Origin: Collinsella sp. TM09-10AT
GTDB lineage: Bacteria; Actinomycetota; Coriobacteriia; Coriobacteriales; Coriobacteriaceae
Assembly: GCF_003436275.1 (NCBI RefSeq)
Contig: NZ_QSOP01000015.1
Location: 6,449 to 58,518 of the forward strand
Direction of reading: 5' to 3'
DNA: 52,070 nt
Shown here one piece after another: positions 41,299 through 50,314 of the stretch; position 1 is the stretch's first letter; each line of letters starts with the position of its first letter. Made by a program: the position numbers and the translations under genes. The notes under the pieces are model-generated. The model made no database searches. It worked only from the letters and a program-made list of their open reading frames with translations, and was not told where the DNA came from.

Positions 41299-41577
41299 AT
41301 GCCGGGAGAGGGTTTTAAAGCGCTGGCCGATCCTACACGACGGCGCATTTTAGAACTGCTGCGCGAGGGCAATTGCACGGCAGGGGAGCTTGCCGAGCAT
41401 TTTGACATCAGCAAGCCATCATTGAGCCATCACTTGGCGACGCTCAAAAACGCCGGGTTGGTGACTGACGAACGTCATGGCCAAAACATCGTTTACAGCT
41501 TAAACACCACCGTCATGCAGGACTTGATCGGTTGGTTTATGGGCTTTACAAACACTGAAGGTGATAAGGATGAATAA
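41299..41577 (+). CDS. ArsR/SdpR-family winged-helix repressor
   Basis: 92 residues with FKALADPTRRRILELL and a recognition segment FDISKPSLSHHLATLK. There are no metal-binding cysteines; the sequence and its neighbour match SdpR-type autorepressors. ATG 41299 follows GAGGAGG. Its stop overlaps the start of the SdpI gene by 8 nt. Confidence 0.92.
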   Translation: MPGEGFKALADPTRRRILELLREGNCTAGELAEHFDISKPSLSHHLATLKNAGLVTDERHGQNIVYSLNTTVMQDLIGWFMGFTNTEGDKDE

Positions 41578-42274
41578 CGAAAACAAAGGCATTCATTCCA
41601 CGGGGGTATCGTCGCGCGTGTGGATTGCGCTGGTCGCTCTATGCGTCGCCAATGTCGCAGCGCATCTGATAGTGATGCCGAGCTTGCCTGCGCAGATTCC
41701 CACGCACTGGGGCGCGAACGGCGCCGTCGACGGTTGGGGTCCTAGCTGGATGGCCTCCGCGCTCGGCGTGCTGCCTCTGGCGCTTCTCGCAATGTTCTGC
41801 GTGGTGCCGCGCGTCGATCCCAAAGGTGAGGCATATCGAACCTCGGGTAAGTTCTATCAGGGCTTCGTAATCGCCTTCACGCTGCTCATGTGTGCCATAA
41901 GCTGGCTGGGGGAGCTAACGGTGTGGGGCATCGTGCCGGTGGTAGGAACGGTCAATTTGCTGGTATCAGGCGCTATCGGCTTGCTCTTTATTGGTATGGG
42001 CAACTACTTACCGCGCGTAAAGCAGAACTACACGCTCGGTATCAAGACGCCCTGGGCGCTTGCCGATCCCGAGAACTGGCGCCGTACGCAGCGTTTTGGC
42101 GGTGCCTGCTTTATGGTGCTGGGCGTTGGCCTGATTGTGATGGGCGTGGCGGGTAGCGTGCTTTCGAGTGAAGTCGTCGCCGCGGTGATTGCGGTTCTGG
42201 CGTTTGGTTCAGCTGGAGCTGCCTACGTCTATTCGTATCTGCTGTGGCGTAAATCGCAGCGAGCCGCTCGTTAA
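41570..42274 (+). CDS. SdpI/YhfL-family membrane protein (DUF1648)
   Basis: A 234-residue membrane protein with about six helices. An N-terminal DUF1648 part contains PAQIPTHWGANGAVDGWG, and the C-terminal SdpI part has LGIKTPWALADPENW. In Bacillus SdpI gives immunity to the toxin SdpC and sequesters SdpR at the membrane. The repressor gene here overlaps it, as in Bacillus, but no sdpC-like toxin gene is near. Confidence 0.9.
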   Translation: MNNENKGIHSTGVSSRVWIALVALCVANVAAHLIVMPSLPAQIPTHWGANGAVDGWGPSWMASALGVLPLALLAMFCVVPRVDPKGEAYRTSGKFYQGFVIAFTLLMCAISWLGELTVWGIVPVVGTVNLLVSGAIGLLFIGMGNYLPRVKQNYTLGIKTPWALADPENWRRTQRFGGACFMVLGVGLIVMGVAGSVLSSEVVAAVIAVLAFGSAGAAYVYSYLLWRKSQRAAR

Positions 42275-42458
42275 GGTTGCGGAAAACTAGCGTACGCAGT
42301 TCATAGTATGTTCCGGGGGATTTTTCCCAGGTAGTATTAGGGGGTGTGGGCAACCATGCCCCTTTTTCGTTTAGTTTCAGAGCTGGTTTCCTCATTTCGT
42401 TTCCACTAAAGCGAATCAAGAATAGGGAAACAGAAGGTAGAAAGGATAAAACAGGCAA

Positions 42459-44138
42459 ATGGCGGAGTTTATCTACCAGATGTATCAGGCTCGTAAGGCC
42501 CATGGCGACAAGGTAATCCTTGACGACGTGACCCTGAGCTTCTACCCCGGTGCCAAGATCGGCGTCGTGGGCCCCAACGGCATGGGTAAGTCGACCCTGC
42601 TCAAGATCATGGCCGGTATCGAGGAAGTCTCCAACGGCGATGCCAGGCTCACCCCCGGCTACACCGTGGGCATCCTGCAGCAGGAGCCGCCGCTCGACGA
42701 CGACAAGACCGTTATCGAGAACGTGCGCATGGCATTTGGCGACATGATCGCCAAGGTCGATCGCTTTAACAAAATCGGCGAGGAGATGTGCGACCCCGAC
42801 TGCGATATGGACGCCCTCATGGCCGAGATGGGCAAGCTCCAGGACGAGATCGACGCCGCCGACGGCTGGGATATCGATTCCAAGCTCGGCCAGGCCATGG
42901 ACGCCCTGCAGCTGCCCGATTCCGACATGCCGGTCAACGTTCTTTCCGGCGGCGAGCGCCGTCGCGTTGCCCTATGCAAGCTGCTGCTCGAGGCCCCCGA
43001 CCTGCTGCTGCTCGATGAGCCCACCAACCACCTGGACGCCGAGTCGATCCTGTGGCTCGAGCACTTCCTGCATAACTATCAGGGCGCGGTGCTTGCCGTC
43101 ACGCACGACCGCTACTTCCTGGATAACGTCGCCGAGTGGATCTGCGAGGTCGACCGCGGCCATCTCTACCCCTACAAGGGCAACTACTCTACGTATCTGG
43201 AGACCAAGGCCGCGCGCATCGAGGCCCAAGGCAACCGCGACGCCAAGCTCGCCAAGCGTATGGAGGCCGAGCTCGAGTGGGTGCGCAGCTCGCCCAAGGC
43301 CCGACAGGCCAAGAACAAGGCCCGTCTGGCTCGCTACGAGGAGATGGAGGCCGAGGCCCGCGCAAGCCAGAAGCTCGACTGGACCGACATCCGCATCCCC
43401 GTGGGACCGCGTCTGGGCAACAAGGTGCTCGAGGCCCATCACCTGCACAAGGAGTTCGACGGTCGCGTGCTCATCGATGACCTTTCGTTCACCCTGCCGC
43501 GCAACGGCATCGTGGGCGTCATCGGCCCCAACGGTGTCGGTAAGACCACGCTGTTCAAGACGATTGTGGGCTTGGAGCCGCTGACTTCGGGCGAGCTCGA
43601 GGTGGGCGAGACCGTCAAGATTTCTTACGTCGATCAGAACCGTTCCGGCATCGACCCCGACAAGAACCTGTGGGAGGTCGTCTCGGACGGCCTGGACCAC
43701 ATGATGGTCGGCGAGACCGAGGTTCCGAGCCGCGCTTATGTGGCGAGCTTTGGCTTTAAGGGCCAGGACCAGCAGAAGCGCGCTGGCGTACTCTCCGGTG
43801 GCGAGCGCAACCGTCTGAACTTGGCGCTTACGCTCAAGCAGGGCGGCAACCTGCTGCTCCTCGACGAGCCCACGAACGACCTCGACGTCGAGACGCTGTC
43901 CTCGCTCGAGGCGGCGCTGCTCGAGTTCCCGGGCTGCTCGGTGGTCATTAGCCACGACCGTATGTTCCTGGACCGCGTCGCCACGCACATTCTGGCGTGG
44001 GAGGGCACCGACGAGAATCCGGGCAACTGGTATTGGTTCGAGGGCAACTTCGAGGCCTATCAGGCCAACCGCATCGAGCGCCTGGGCGAGGACGCAGCCC
44101 AGCCGCATCGTATTCACCGCAAGCTCACGCGTGACTAG
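42459..44138 (+). CDS. ettA: Energy-dependent translational throttle protein EttA (ABC-F)
   Basis: A 559-residue ABC-F protein with no membrane segments, the usual length for EttA. Two ATPase domains show Walker A motifs GPNGMGKST and GPNGVGKTT, signatures LSGGERRRVAL and LSGGERNRLNL, and Walker B followed by DEPTN. Between them is an arm and linker rich in Lys/Arg/Glu/Ala. EttA binds the ribosomal E site and tunes initiation by ATP/ADP ratio. AAAGGATAA precedes the ATG. Confidence 0.95.
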   Translation: MAEFIYQMYQARKAHGDKVILDDVTLSFYPGAKIGVVGPNGMGKSTLLKIMAGIEEVSNGDARLTPGYTVGILQQEPPLDDDKTVIENVRMAFGDMIAKVDRFNKIGEEMCDPDCDMDALMAEMGKLQDEIDAADGWDIDSKLGQAMDALQLPDSDMPVNVLSGGERRRVALCKLLLEAPDLLLLDEPTNHLDAESILWLEHFLHNYQGAVLAVTHDRYFLDNVAEWICEVDRGHLYPYKGNYSTYLETKAARIEAQGNRDAKLAKRMEAELEWVRSSPKARQAKNKARLARYEEMEAEARASQKLDWTDIRIPVGPRLGNKVLEAHHLHKEFDGRVLIDDLSFTLPRNGIVGVIGPNGVGKTTLFKTIVGLEPLTSGELEVGETVKISYVDQNRSGIDPDKNLWEVVSDGLDHMMVGETEVPSRAYVASFGFKGQDQQKRAGVLSGGERNRLNLALTLKQGGNLLLLDEPTNDLDVETLSSLEAALLEFPGCSVVISHDRMFLDRVATHILAWEGTDENPGNWYWFEGNFEAYQANRIERLGEDAAQPHRIHRKLTRD

Positions 44139-44148
44139 TAGCAAGTAG

Positions 44149-44178
44149 AAAGGCCGCCAGCAAGGGCGGCCTTTCTTG
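44149..44178 (+). terminator. Terminator of ettA
   Basis: AAGGCCGCC pairs with GGCGGCCTT and is followed by TCTT. From 44180 to 44417 the DNA is AT-rich with no gene; TAGAAT near 44370 could be a -10 box for the peptidase gene. Confidence 0.8.
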
Positions 44179-44417
44179 TAGCAATTGCACTGCAGCTATG
44201 CCCTGGCTGCTGGTTGATTCATAATCAAAGTCATCTCTTTGGGATTAAAGCCCGTTTTTGCTATGAGTGATTTTCTAATTCCGTTTAAAACGTAAAGACG
44301 TATTGGGTTACAAGGACATAAGCAAATCGAATTGAAATATAACCAGTGCTGTAACGTTACAAAAAAGGTTATAGAATAGGAGTATCTTATAAGTCGCTCC
44401 TCTAGAAAGAAGAACAT

Positions 44418-45545
44418 ATGCTTTCGCGTCGTCGTTTTCTGCAACTTGTCGCGTCTTCAATTGTCGCCTTAGCCGCACGTCCGAAAGAGGTTTTTGCTTC
44501 GACGGGCAATATTGATGGTGAGCAGATACAATTTACTTCAGAAATTGCGCAAGAGCTTGCCGATAAATATATAAAGGGACTCCTCGGCTCTTCGTATACG
44601 CCTTCTAACCCTATTCCTTTTGTAGACGTTGATGGGTCCCCGCTTGGCTACATTGTTCCGGTTGTGACATTCAATAGAGCCGCGGGCTATTTGGTTTTAG
44701 ATGCTTCAGATGATGAAATACTTACGGGATATCGTTTTGGAGACGGCTTAGTCAGCCCTATGGATCGGGGAGGAGATCTTGGTGTTGAGTCTTATTCTTT
44801 CAATAACCCAGTCGTAATGATCAATCCATTCGAATTCGGTGTGCAATCTTTGGACGGTTCAATAACAACAAATTGCGGAAGAACAATCCCGGCTGTTTCC
44901 ATAGAAGGACGGCCTGTCGTTTTATCGAATAAACCTTCAAGCTGGAACGATGTCGTAATTTACGCAACTCAAATGCAGGATTACACAGTATCTGGATTTC
45001 GTTCCATTTCTCAGTTTATGTCATATGATGAAAGCGAGATTAAGAGGCTTACTGCCCACTATGCTTGTATGGTGACCGCTTTTTCGAACGTTGCGGAACT
45101 GTATGGCATTGCCAATTTATATAGCGACCCTTCGCAATATATGCAGATATGGAATTACACCAATACCCATGCTCTTTCCGCTGAAGAACAGACTGTTCCC
45201 GGCGTTGTTTTGGGCGGAACGCCGATATCAACCTGTGCAACGGGGTTTACAAATTACTGCGCAAGCAGAGGAAGTGCTCTTATCGCCCGCACTGTCTCCT
45301 CTCCGGCTATCGCGAGCATTCAAAATGAGATTAACTCTAATAGACCGAATGTTTTACATGCGAGTTTGTACAACGGATCAGCCCATTCTGTAACAGCGGA
45401 GGCTTACGCCACACTTACTGGTAAGAAAACTGGAGAGACAAGGCAGATGATTGGCATAGCGGACGGCTGGAATTCATCTTTATCCTTCCTGAAGTATGAT
45501 CAGAGCTATTATGCGTGGACTTATGGAACGACTTTTTCGAAGTAG
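44418..45545 (+). CDS. Exported papain-like cysteine peptidase family protein with Tat-type signal
   Basis: A 375-residue protein. The N terminus SRRRFLQLVASSIVALAA carries a twin-arginine motif and hydrophobic core. Residues 40-125 resemble the prodomain of C10/streptopain-type peptidases (GYLVLDASDDEILTGYRFG). The C-terminal half has a candidate nucleophile in YACMVTAFSNVAELYG, a candidate histidine in GSAHSVTAEAY and an ADGW segment. The family link is weak, so activity is not certain. Codons are AT-rich compared with ettA, suggesting transfer. Its end overlaps the lipoprotein gene. Confidence 0.6.
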   Translation: MLSRRRFLQLVASSIVALAARPKEVFASTGNIDGEQIQFTSEIAQELADKYIKGLLGSSYTPSNPIPFVDVDGSPLGYIVPVVTFNRAAGYLVLDASDDEILTGYRFGDGLVSPMDRGGDLGVESYSFNNPVVMINPFEFGVQSLDGSITTNCGRTIPAVSIEGRPVVLSNKPSSWNDVVIYATQMQDYTVSGFRSISQFMSYDESEIKRLTAHYACMVTAFSNVAELYGIANLYSDPSQYMQIWNYTNTHALSAEEQTVPGVVLGGTPISTCATGFTNYCASRGSALIARTVSSPAIASIQNEINSNRPNVLHASLYNGSAHSVTAEAYATLTGKKTGETRQMIGIADGWNSSLSFLKYDQSYYAWTYGTTFSK

Positions 45546-45915
45546 GGCGATTCGTCTAGCTCTGTCTTTGGTGCTGATGGCTTCATTGGTGGGCTGTTCA
45601 ACAAAGGAAGAGATATCGCGCGGAGGTTCCGGAGAAGTGACTGCGACAGACTCAGGTTCATTAGAAATAGCTGGCGGGCATGCCGATGTGATGTTACAAG
45701 GAAAAGGCGTGCTTAGGTCGAATGATGCTGAAGACGCTGTCTGCTCAATAGAGGATTTGAAGACAGGTGAAACTGCATCGTACCGAGTTTCAGATAATGC
45801 TGCGAATATGATTGAGTCGATACCGACCGGAGCGCAGGTTTCTTTTAGATACTTTGCTCCGCAACTTGAGGATGAGCTTGCTTCTCTGGTGTCTATATGC
45901 GCCGATGACAACTAA
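45523..45915 (+). CDS. Putative lipoprotein downstream of the exported peptidase
   Basis: About 130 residues. A lipoprotein signal has a hydrophobic core and lipobox LVGC, followed by a mostly beta-rich mature domain. It overlaps the peptidase gene by 23 nt and shares its AT-rich codons, so it is probably co-transcribed. A role as inhibitor or partner of the peptidase is possible but unproven. Alternative in-frame starts are at 45496 and 45511; none has a good ribosome site. Confidence 0.6.
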   Translation: MERLFRSRAIRLALSLVLMASLVGCSTKEEISRGGSGEVTATDSGSLEIAGGHADVMLQGKGVLRSNDAEDAVCSIEDLKTGETASYRVSDNAANMIESIPTGAQVSFRYFAPQLEDELASLVSICADDN

Positions 45916-45928
45916 AAGGCCTGAATTC

Positions 45929-45971
45929 AAACGGCCTCGGATGGTCAATTGGCTATCCGAGGCCGTTTTTT
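45929..45971. terminator. Bidirectional terminator
   Basis: AAACGGCCTCGGAT pairs with ATCCGAGGCCGTTT around 12 nt, with T runs on both sides. It overlaps the end of the minus-strand gene. Confidence 0.85.
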
Positions 45972-47277
45972 ACTCGACCGGGGCTTCGACCTTGTCGATG
46001 GCCCAGGTGGCTCCGAGGCCGCCGGTGGTGTTGCGGCGAATGCGTACGGTGACTTCGTGGCGTTTGCCGGCCTGTGTGTAGCGCAGGGGGAAGCTCGCGC
46101 GGTTACGGCCGGCCTCGATGGTACCGCGCTCGCGAGCGATCCAGTAGTACTCGCCGACGATGCCGAGGGTGTCAGCGCCGTAGGGGAGATAAGTCGACAG
46201 CTGGTGCAGCAGCGGGCTAGGGCAGAAGACCTCGGTCGCGAAATCGATGGGGAAGTCCCCGGGGATGGTCGGTGCTGCGGGAGCGGGGGCCGGTGCTGAA
46301 TTGGGGACCGGAGTCGGTGCAGGTGTGGGAGCCTGGTCACAGGCGGGTGCGGATGCGGACTCAATGACAGGTGCAGACTCAGATGCCGCTTCTGGCTTAG
46401 CTATGGAATCTGTCGGTTCCACGGAGATGGACGTGTCTTCGGTCCCGGTTTTGGCATCGGCCTGCGGAGTGTCCTCTGCCTCGACGTTCGGCTTGGCCTC
46501 GACCGGCGTGGATACCATGGTGGTGATGCCGGCGTTGGCGTTCTCGGGGTCGTAGACAACCGTGAGCGAGATGGCAGGCTGGGGCGCCTCGGGCTCCGGT
46601 GTTGCCTCGGCAGCATCTTGATCCGCGAGCTCGTCGGACTGATTGTCCTCGGTGTTGTCGCCAAAGACATCGTGGTTCTGGAACACGGGCGCCTCGGGCT
46701 GGCCAGCCGCCTCTTCGGTTGTCGACTTGGATGCCTCGTTGAGCTCCACAGCGGCTTCCTGCTCTGGCATGACTTCGGGATCGGTCATGGCGGCGATTTC
46801 GGTTTCGGCTTCCGCTGCCACCTCAATAGCGACTTCGATCTCTATCTCGGGCTCGGGCTCCGGCACAGCTTCAACCGCGGCTTCTGGTTCGGGACGCTTA
46901 ACGTGCTTGGGGCGCACAGCCTTGAGGTCCTTCTCACCGCGCTTTTTCTTTTTGTAGGACTGCTTAGCGCCCTTGGCGGTCTTGGGCTTGTCCTCGCCCT
47001 TGGCAAGGGCGGCATCCCAGGCCTCGTTGGCGATGACGGTGGCATACAGGCGACCGCCCTTAAAGACGGTCAGCTTAATGCAGTCGTCAAGCTCTTCGAG
47101 CAGCTCGCGCGTGGATTCGAAGCCCAGGTCATAAGCGGTCATGTCGCCAGCGGCGAGCGCCTCTTCGACCTGCGTCATAAACGTTTGCTTGCCGCATCCA
47201 ATCGCATCGCGCAGCAGGCGATACAGATAGATGTGGTTGCCCAGTGAAAGCGTGGGCCTAACTATTGTCTTGCTCAT
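45970..47277 (-). CDS. Large acidic, proline-rich protein of unknown function
   Basis: A 435-residue protein in three parts. Residues 1-90 are a compact helical domain (ends near TVIANEAW), followed by a lysine-rich patch (about 95-125). Residues 125-335 are low-complexity, rich in Glu, Ala, Pro and Thr, with repeated PEPE-like units, probably disordered. Residues 340-435 form a small beta-rich domain ending GLGATWAIDKVEAPVE. There is no signal peptide. ATG 47277 follows GGAGA. I do not recognise the family. Confidence 0.7.
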   Translation of the reverse strand: MSKTIVRPTLSLGNHIYLYRLLRDAIGCGKQTFMTQVEEALAAGDMTAYDLGFESTRELLEELDDCIKLTVFKGGRLYATVIANEAWDAALAKGEDKPKTAKGAKQSYKKKKRGEKDLKAVRPKHVKRPEPEAAVEAVPEPEPEIEIEVAIEVAAEAETEIAAMTDPEVMPEQEAAVELNEASKSTTEEAAGQPEAPVFQNHDVFGDNTEDNQSDELADQDAAEATPEPEAPQPAISLTVVYDPENANAGITTMVSTPVEAKPNVEAEDTPQADAKTGTEDTSISVEPTDSIAKPEAASESAPVIESASAPACDQAPTPAPTPVPNSAPAPAPAAPTIPGDFPIDFATEVFCPSPLLHQLSTYLPYGADTLGIVGEYYWIARERGTIEAGRNRASFPLRYTQAGKRHEVTVRIRRNTTGGLGATWAIDKVEAPVE

Positions 47278-47350
47278 GGCAAATCTCCTCTTTACACATG
47301 TAAAGCATCTTACCATCGCATGGCGCTCGCCATGGCGGCGCCCAAGGCAA

Positions 47351-47382
47351 ACGGGCGCGAACCGCTGTCGATTCGCGCCCGT
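47351..47382 (-). terminator. Hairpin after the 47418 gene
   Basis: ACGGGCGCGAA pairs with TTCGCGCCCGT on either side of a 10-nt loop; read on the minus strand it ends in a weak T tract. Confidence 0.6.
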
Positions 47383-47417
47383 TATACAGGTCGGTTATCT
47401 ATGAGAGGCAAATGTGC

Positions 47418-48371
47418 CTAGTTGCCCGATGTCGCGCCTTGGCTTGAACTGTCAGATGCCGTGCCGGACGCGGTTCCGCTCGAGCTGTTGGTGTTGCTGT
47501 TGTCGGTAGATCCCGTACTCGGTGTATTGCCATTCGCCTGGTCGCCCGTGCTCGGTTGAGAGCCGTCAGTCGTTTGACTTGAGTCAGTCGTGCCGGATTG
47601 CGTGCCGCTGTTGTTCGCAGAGGAATCGACGCCCTGCGATTGGTTTTGGGTGTTCGAGGACGAATTGGCAGAGGTAGAACTGTCTTGCGTATCGTCCGTC
47701 TGTGCCTGCTGATCCTGCGACTGGGTGTTGCCATTTGCATCGCTCTCGGTCGTGCGCGACGACAGGATTGGCTCGGGACGCTCGCCCAGACCCTCACCGG
47801 CAGTGGTGATAAGGATGGCGCCGGCGCAGGCGATGACCGCGACGATGGCGATAGCGATCGAGAAGACGATGACCTTCTTTTGCGTCTGGCTGCGCTCAGC
47901 CGCCGCCTTGGCGCGCAGGCTGTTGGGAGCGACGCGCGCCGTGGTCGCGCGTCCCGCAACCTGGCGCATCTCCTGCGTGGTTGCGGCGCCACCTAGGTGC
48001 TCCTCGACATTGGGCTCAACGGGCTCGTAGGCGCCGGTAGGGTAGTCGACAGCGGCATGCGTGCCCTTGATTGCTTCGGCGCTGGCGGAGATAAAGTGGC
48101 GATAGACCTGCGAGGACACAACAGTGATGACTGAGCTCACAGCGGCACCAATCACCGAGCCGGCAATGCCGATCTTTGAAGCAAGCGCCACGCTCGTGGC
48201 GGCAGCTGCGGCGCCGGCGATGATCTGGGGAATGGAAATGTCGTCAAACAGGCCCTTTTTGGGCGCGATGGCCATGGTCTGTCCGATGGAATGGTTCTCG
48301 TGCACGCCGTTGTTGAGCGCGGCCGGTGTCATGACGCGCGTGCGCGGCGCGTCAGTGTACTTGGTTGTCAT
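47418..48371 (-). CDS. Membrane protein with a Ser/Asn/Thr-rich tail
   Basis: A 317-residue protein. Hydrophobic, glycine- and alanine-rich segments (about 45-85) may enter the membrane, followed by a clear helix at about 170-195 (KVIVFSIAIAIVAVIACAGA). The last 110 residues are almost entirely Ser, Asn, Thr, Gln, Gly and Asp. That tail is probably outside the cell and could be glycosylated. ATG 48371 follows GGGAGG. The function is unknown. Confidence 0.72.
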   Translation of the reverse strand: MTTKYTDAPRTRVMTPAALNNGVHENHSIGQTMAIAPKKGLFDDISIPQIIAGAAAAATSVALASKIGIAGSVIGAAVSSVITVVSSQVYRHFISASAEAIKGTHAAVDYPTGAYEPVEPNVEEHLGGAATTQEMRQVAGRATTARVAPNSLRAKAAAERSQTQKKVIVFSIAIAIVAVIACAGAILITTAGEGLGERPEPILSSRTTESDANGNTQSQDQQAQTDDTQDSSTSANSSSNTQNQSQGVDSSANNSGTQSGTTDSSQTTDGSQPSTGDQANGNTPSTGSTDNSNTNSSSGTASGTASDSSSQGATSGN

Positions 48372-48545
48372 ACGGGGTCCTCCCGGTGTAAATCTGCTTC
48401 GTTTTGTGTAGCCATCAGGGTACCCACCAGATGTGAATCGTACGTGACATTTAACAGATACCATCAACTCATCAAGGGGGCTTGCTGTCTTTGGTGCAAT
48501 AGCTTGATGCTAAACTGGATTTACGATTGCGAGGTGGTTTACGTG

Positions 48546-48764
48546 ATGTACCCGTATATGACGTTCGAAGACGGTACCGAGGTCATTCATTCTGACCTGA
48601 TTGCGGATGGCGATATCGAAAAGGTTATCGTGCATTTTGAACGACCGACGGCAGAGGGCTTCGACTCCGCTCGTTGTGAGTTGCCTTCCTGTTCGTGGAC
48701 TGACTGGGAAGGGCATTTTACTCAGAGTGAAAAACGAGCTTTCGAAGAGTGTCTGAGCAAATAA
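48546..48764 (+). CDS. Small conserved hypothetical protein
   Basis: 72 residues starting MYPYMTFEDGTEVIHSD, with HFERPTAEGFDSARCELPS in the middle. I believe similar short proteins occur in Firmicutes, but I cannot name a function. GAGGTGG lies 8 nt upstream of ATG; GTG 48543 is an alternative. It starts the AT-richer segment at the right end. Confidence 0.65.
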   Translation: MYPYMTFEDGTEVIHSDLIADGDIEKVIVHFERPTAEGFDSARCELPSCSWTDWEGHFTQSEKRAFEECLSK

Positions 48765-48771
48765 TTTAGAT

Positions 48772-48791
48772 TAGTTCGAGTTTAGTTCGAA
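48772..48791. repeat. Tandem TTAGTTCGA direct repeats
   Basis: TTAGTTCGA occurs at 48772-48780 and 48783-48791, an 11-bp period that places both on one face of the helix, 74 nt before the DUF2087 gene. It is a possible regulator site. Confidence 0.4.
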
Positions 48792-48864
48792 TAAAGAAGC
48801 TGAATGCGATGACCTAAAGCGTATGCATTTTTAGTATTAGATGCGTATGAAATGGAGGATGTGA

Positions 48865-49146
48865 ATGGATGAGCTAATAGACTTTAAAAAACGATTTCTC
48901 AAGAATGGCGAGCTGGTTTCAATTCCAAAAAAGGAAAGCTATAAAAGAATCATGCTGCTATGGGCCGTCTCTTTCTTTGAATTAAATACAAGTTATACGG
49001 AGCTTCAGGTTAATCGTGTGCTGTCACAGCTCTATCCTGATTATGCCGTGTTGAGGCGGTACTTGGTTGATTATGGATTCCTATTAAGGGATGAACGAGG
49101 CCTGAAATACGAGGTTAATCGTGATGTTCACGGTATTGAGAGCTAG
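48865..49146 (+). CDS. DUF2087 domain protein
   Basis: 93 residues. The core (about 25-85) matches DUF2087, ending in the signature YAVLRRYLVDYGFLLRDERG. These domains often occur in regulators and are thought to bind nucleic acid. GGAGG precedes ATG 48865. Its end overlaps the MFS gene by 23 nt, so it is in one operon with the exporter and the radical SAM gene. Confidence 0.8.
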   Translation: MDELIDFKKRFLKNGELVSIPKKESYKRIMLLWAVSFFELNTSYTELQVNRVLSQLYPDYAVLRRYLVDYGFLLRDERGLKYEVNRDVHGIES

Positions 49147-49978
49147 CCGTCCGGTTCGGGTCCTATATATTGCTAGAGGGATAAGCGAAATAGGCAATTG
49201 GTGTGCGAATATTGCTTTGCCAATGCTGATTTACGAGGTAACTCACGATGTTTCTGCAACTGCTTTGATGGTCTGCTGCAGATTTGCCCCCTCTCTGTTT
49301 TCAGTTGCGCTCGCGCAGCTGCCTCAGAAGATGGGTATCGGGACACTGCAGGCCATGAGATTGGCAGACTTAATTCGCGCGGGATTATTCGTTTGCTATA
49401 TTTTTGTTGATAGTAAATGGAGTATGTTTGCTATTACGTGCGCGGTATCGCTTTGCCGAACGGTAGAAATGCCCTGCTTTTACTCGTTGTTAAGAGCCAA
49501 TACGAATAGTATCAATCGCGACGTAATTAATAATTCGTTTGGGTTCCTGCAGAATTTGATGATGGTTCTGGGGCCAGTTGCCGGCGGTTTTGTTGTCGCT
49601 CAATTTGGGGCGGAGGCTGTTCTTGCATTAGACGCGCTTTCTTTTGCCGCGTCGTTCTGGTTGCTGCGAGATGTTCCGTCGGTTATCGAGGTTAATGATA
49701 AAGAGGGAATAAGCAAAAATGAAAAAAACAGGACTGCATTTAGTGATCTTAGCGCGAAGCACTTGGCAATTGGTTTCCTATTAATCGATATTTCTAGTGG
49801 CGTGGCATTCGGCTCTCTGAATTCTCTTTTGCCAGCTATAGCGCAATTGCAATTTGACTCGTCATCGATACAATACGGATTCCTTCAGAGTAGTCTTACA
49901 ATCGGACTGTTGTTCGGAAATACAATATATGGTCGTTTAATCAGTGGTTCCGATTGCGTTAAATCATATTATTTGTGA
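49124..49978 (+). pseudogene. MFS transporter, N-terminal part (frame-broken)
   Basis: 284 residues with about seven membrane helices, from RPVRVLYIARGISEIGNW to SGSDCVKSYYL, where a TGA stop (49976-49978) interrupts. The remaining helices continue in the -1 frame from 49975. The total of about 395 residues fits an ordinary MFS exporter. Either one base was lost near 49975, or the two parts are made by stop-start coupling at the GTGA overlap. ATG 49124 is inside the DUF2087 gene. Confidence 0.75.
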
Positions 49979-50307
49979 CGTATCTTGCGCTCGGTGCGTA
50001 TCTGGCGTTTGGCTATCGCTATGCGTCTGGGATATCGTTTATTTTCCTTTTTATCGTCGGTGCCGGAAACGCCATTCAAGATGTGCTTCTCATAACATCG
50101 CTGCAGGATTTGGCGAGAGACGGATCTGAATCGATAAGCCTGTTTTCAATTAGGGAGTCTTTGCAATCGGTTGCTGTTGTTATTTCAACACTTCTTGTTT
50201 CGCTGTTCACGAGCATCGCGATGTTCTCAATTCTCGTTACAGGACTTGGTGTATTTTCAATTATGATGGTAGTTGTGTTTCAATTAAATTATTTGCGAAA
50301 GATGTGA
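49975..50307 (+). pseudogene. MFS transporter, C-terminal part
   Basis: 110 residues with about three to four helices (from TYLALGAYLAFGYRY to FQLNYLRKM). It continues the upstream transporter with no missing sequence apart from the frame change, and GTG 49975 overlaps the upstream TGA by 4 nt. Confidence 0.72.
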
Positions 50308-50314
50308 CGTTGAT

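Noticed and set aside
44418..45545. Call of a definite C10 streptopain
   Set aside because: The Cys and His segments fit loosely, but the usual GCVATA-like motif is missing, so only a papain-like family call is justified.
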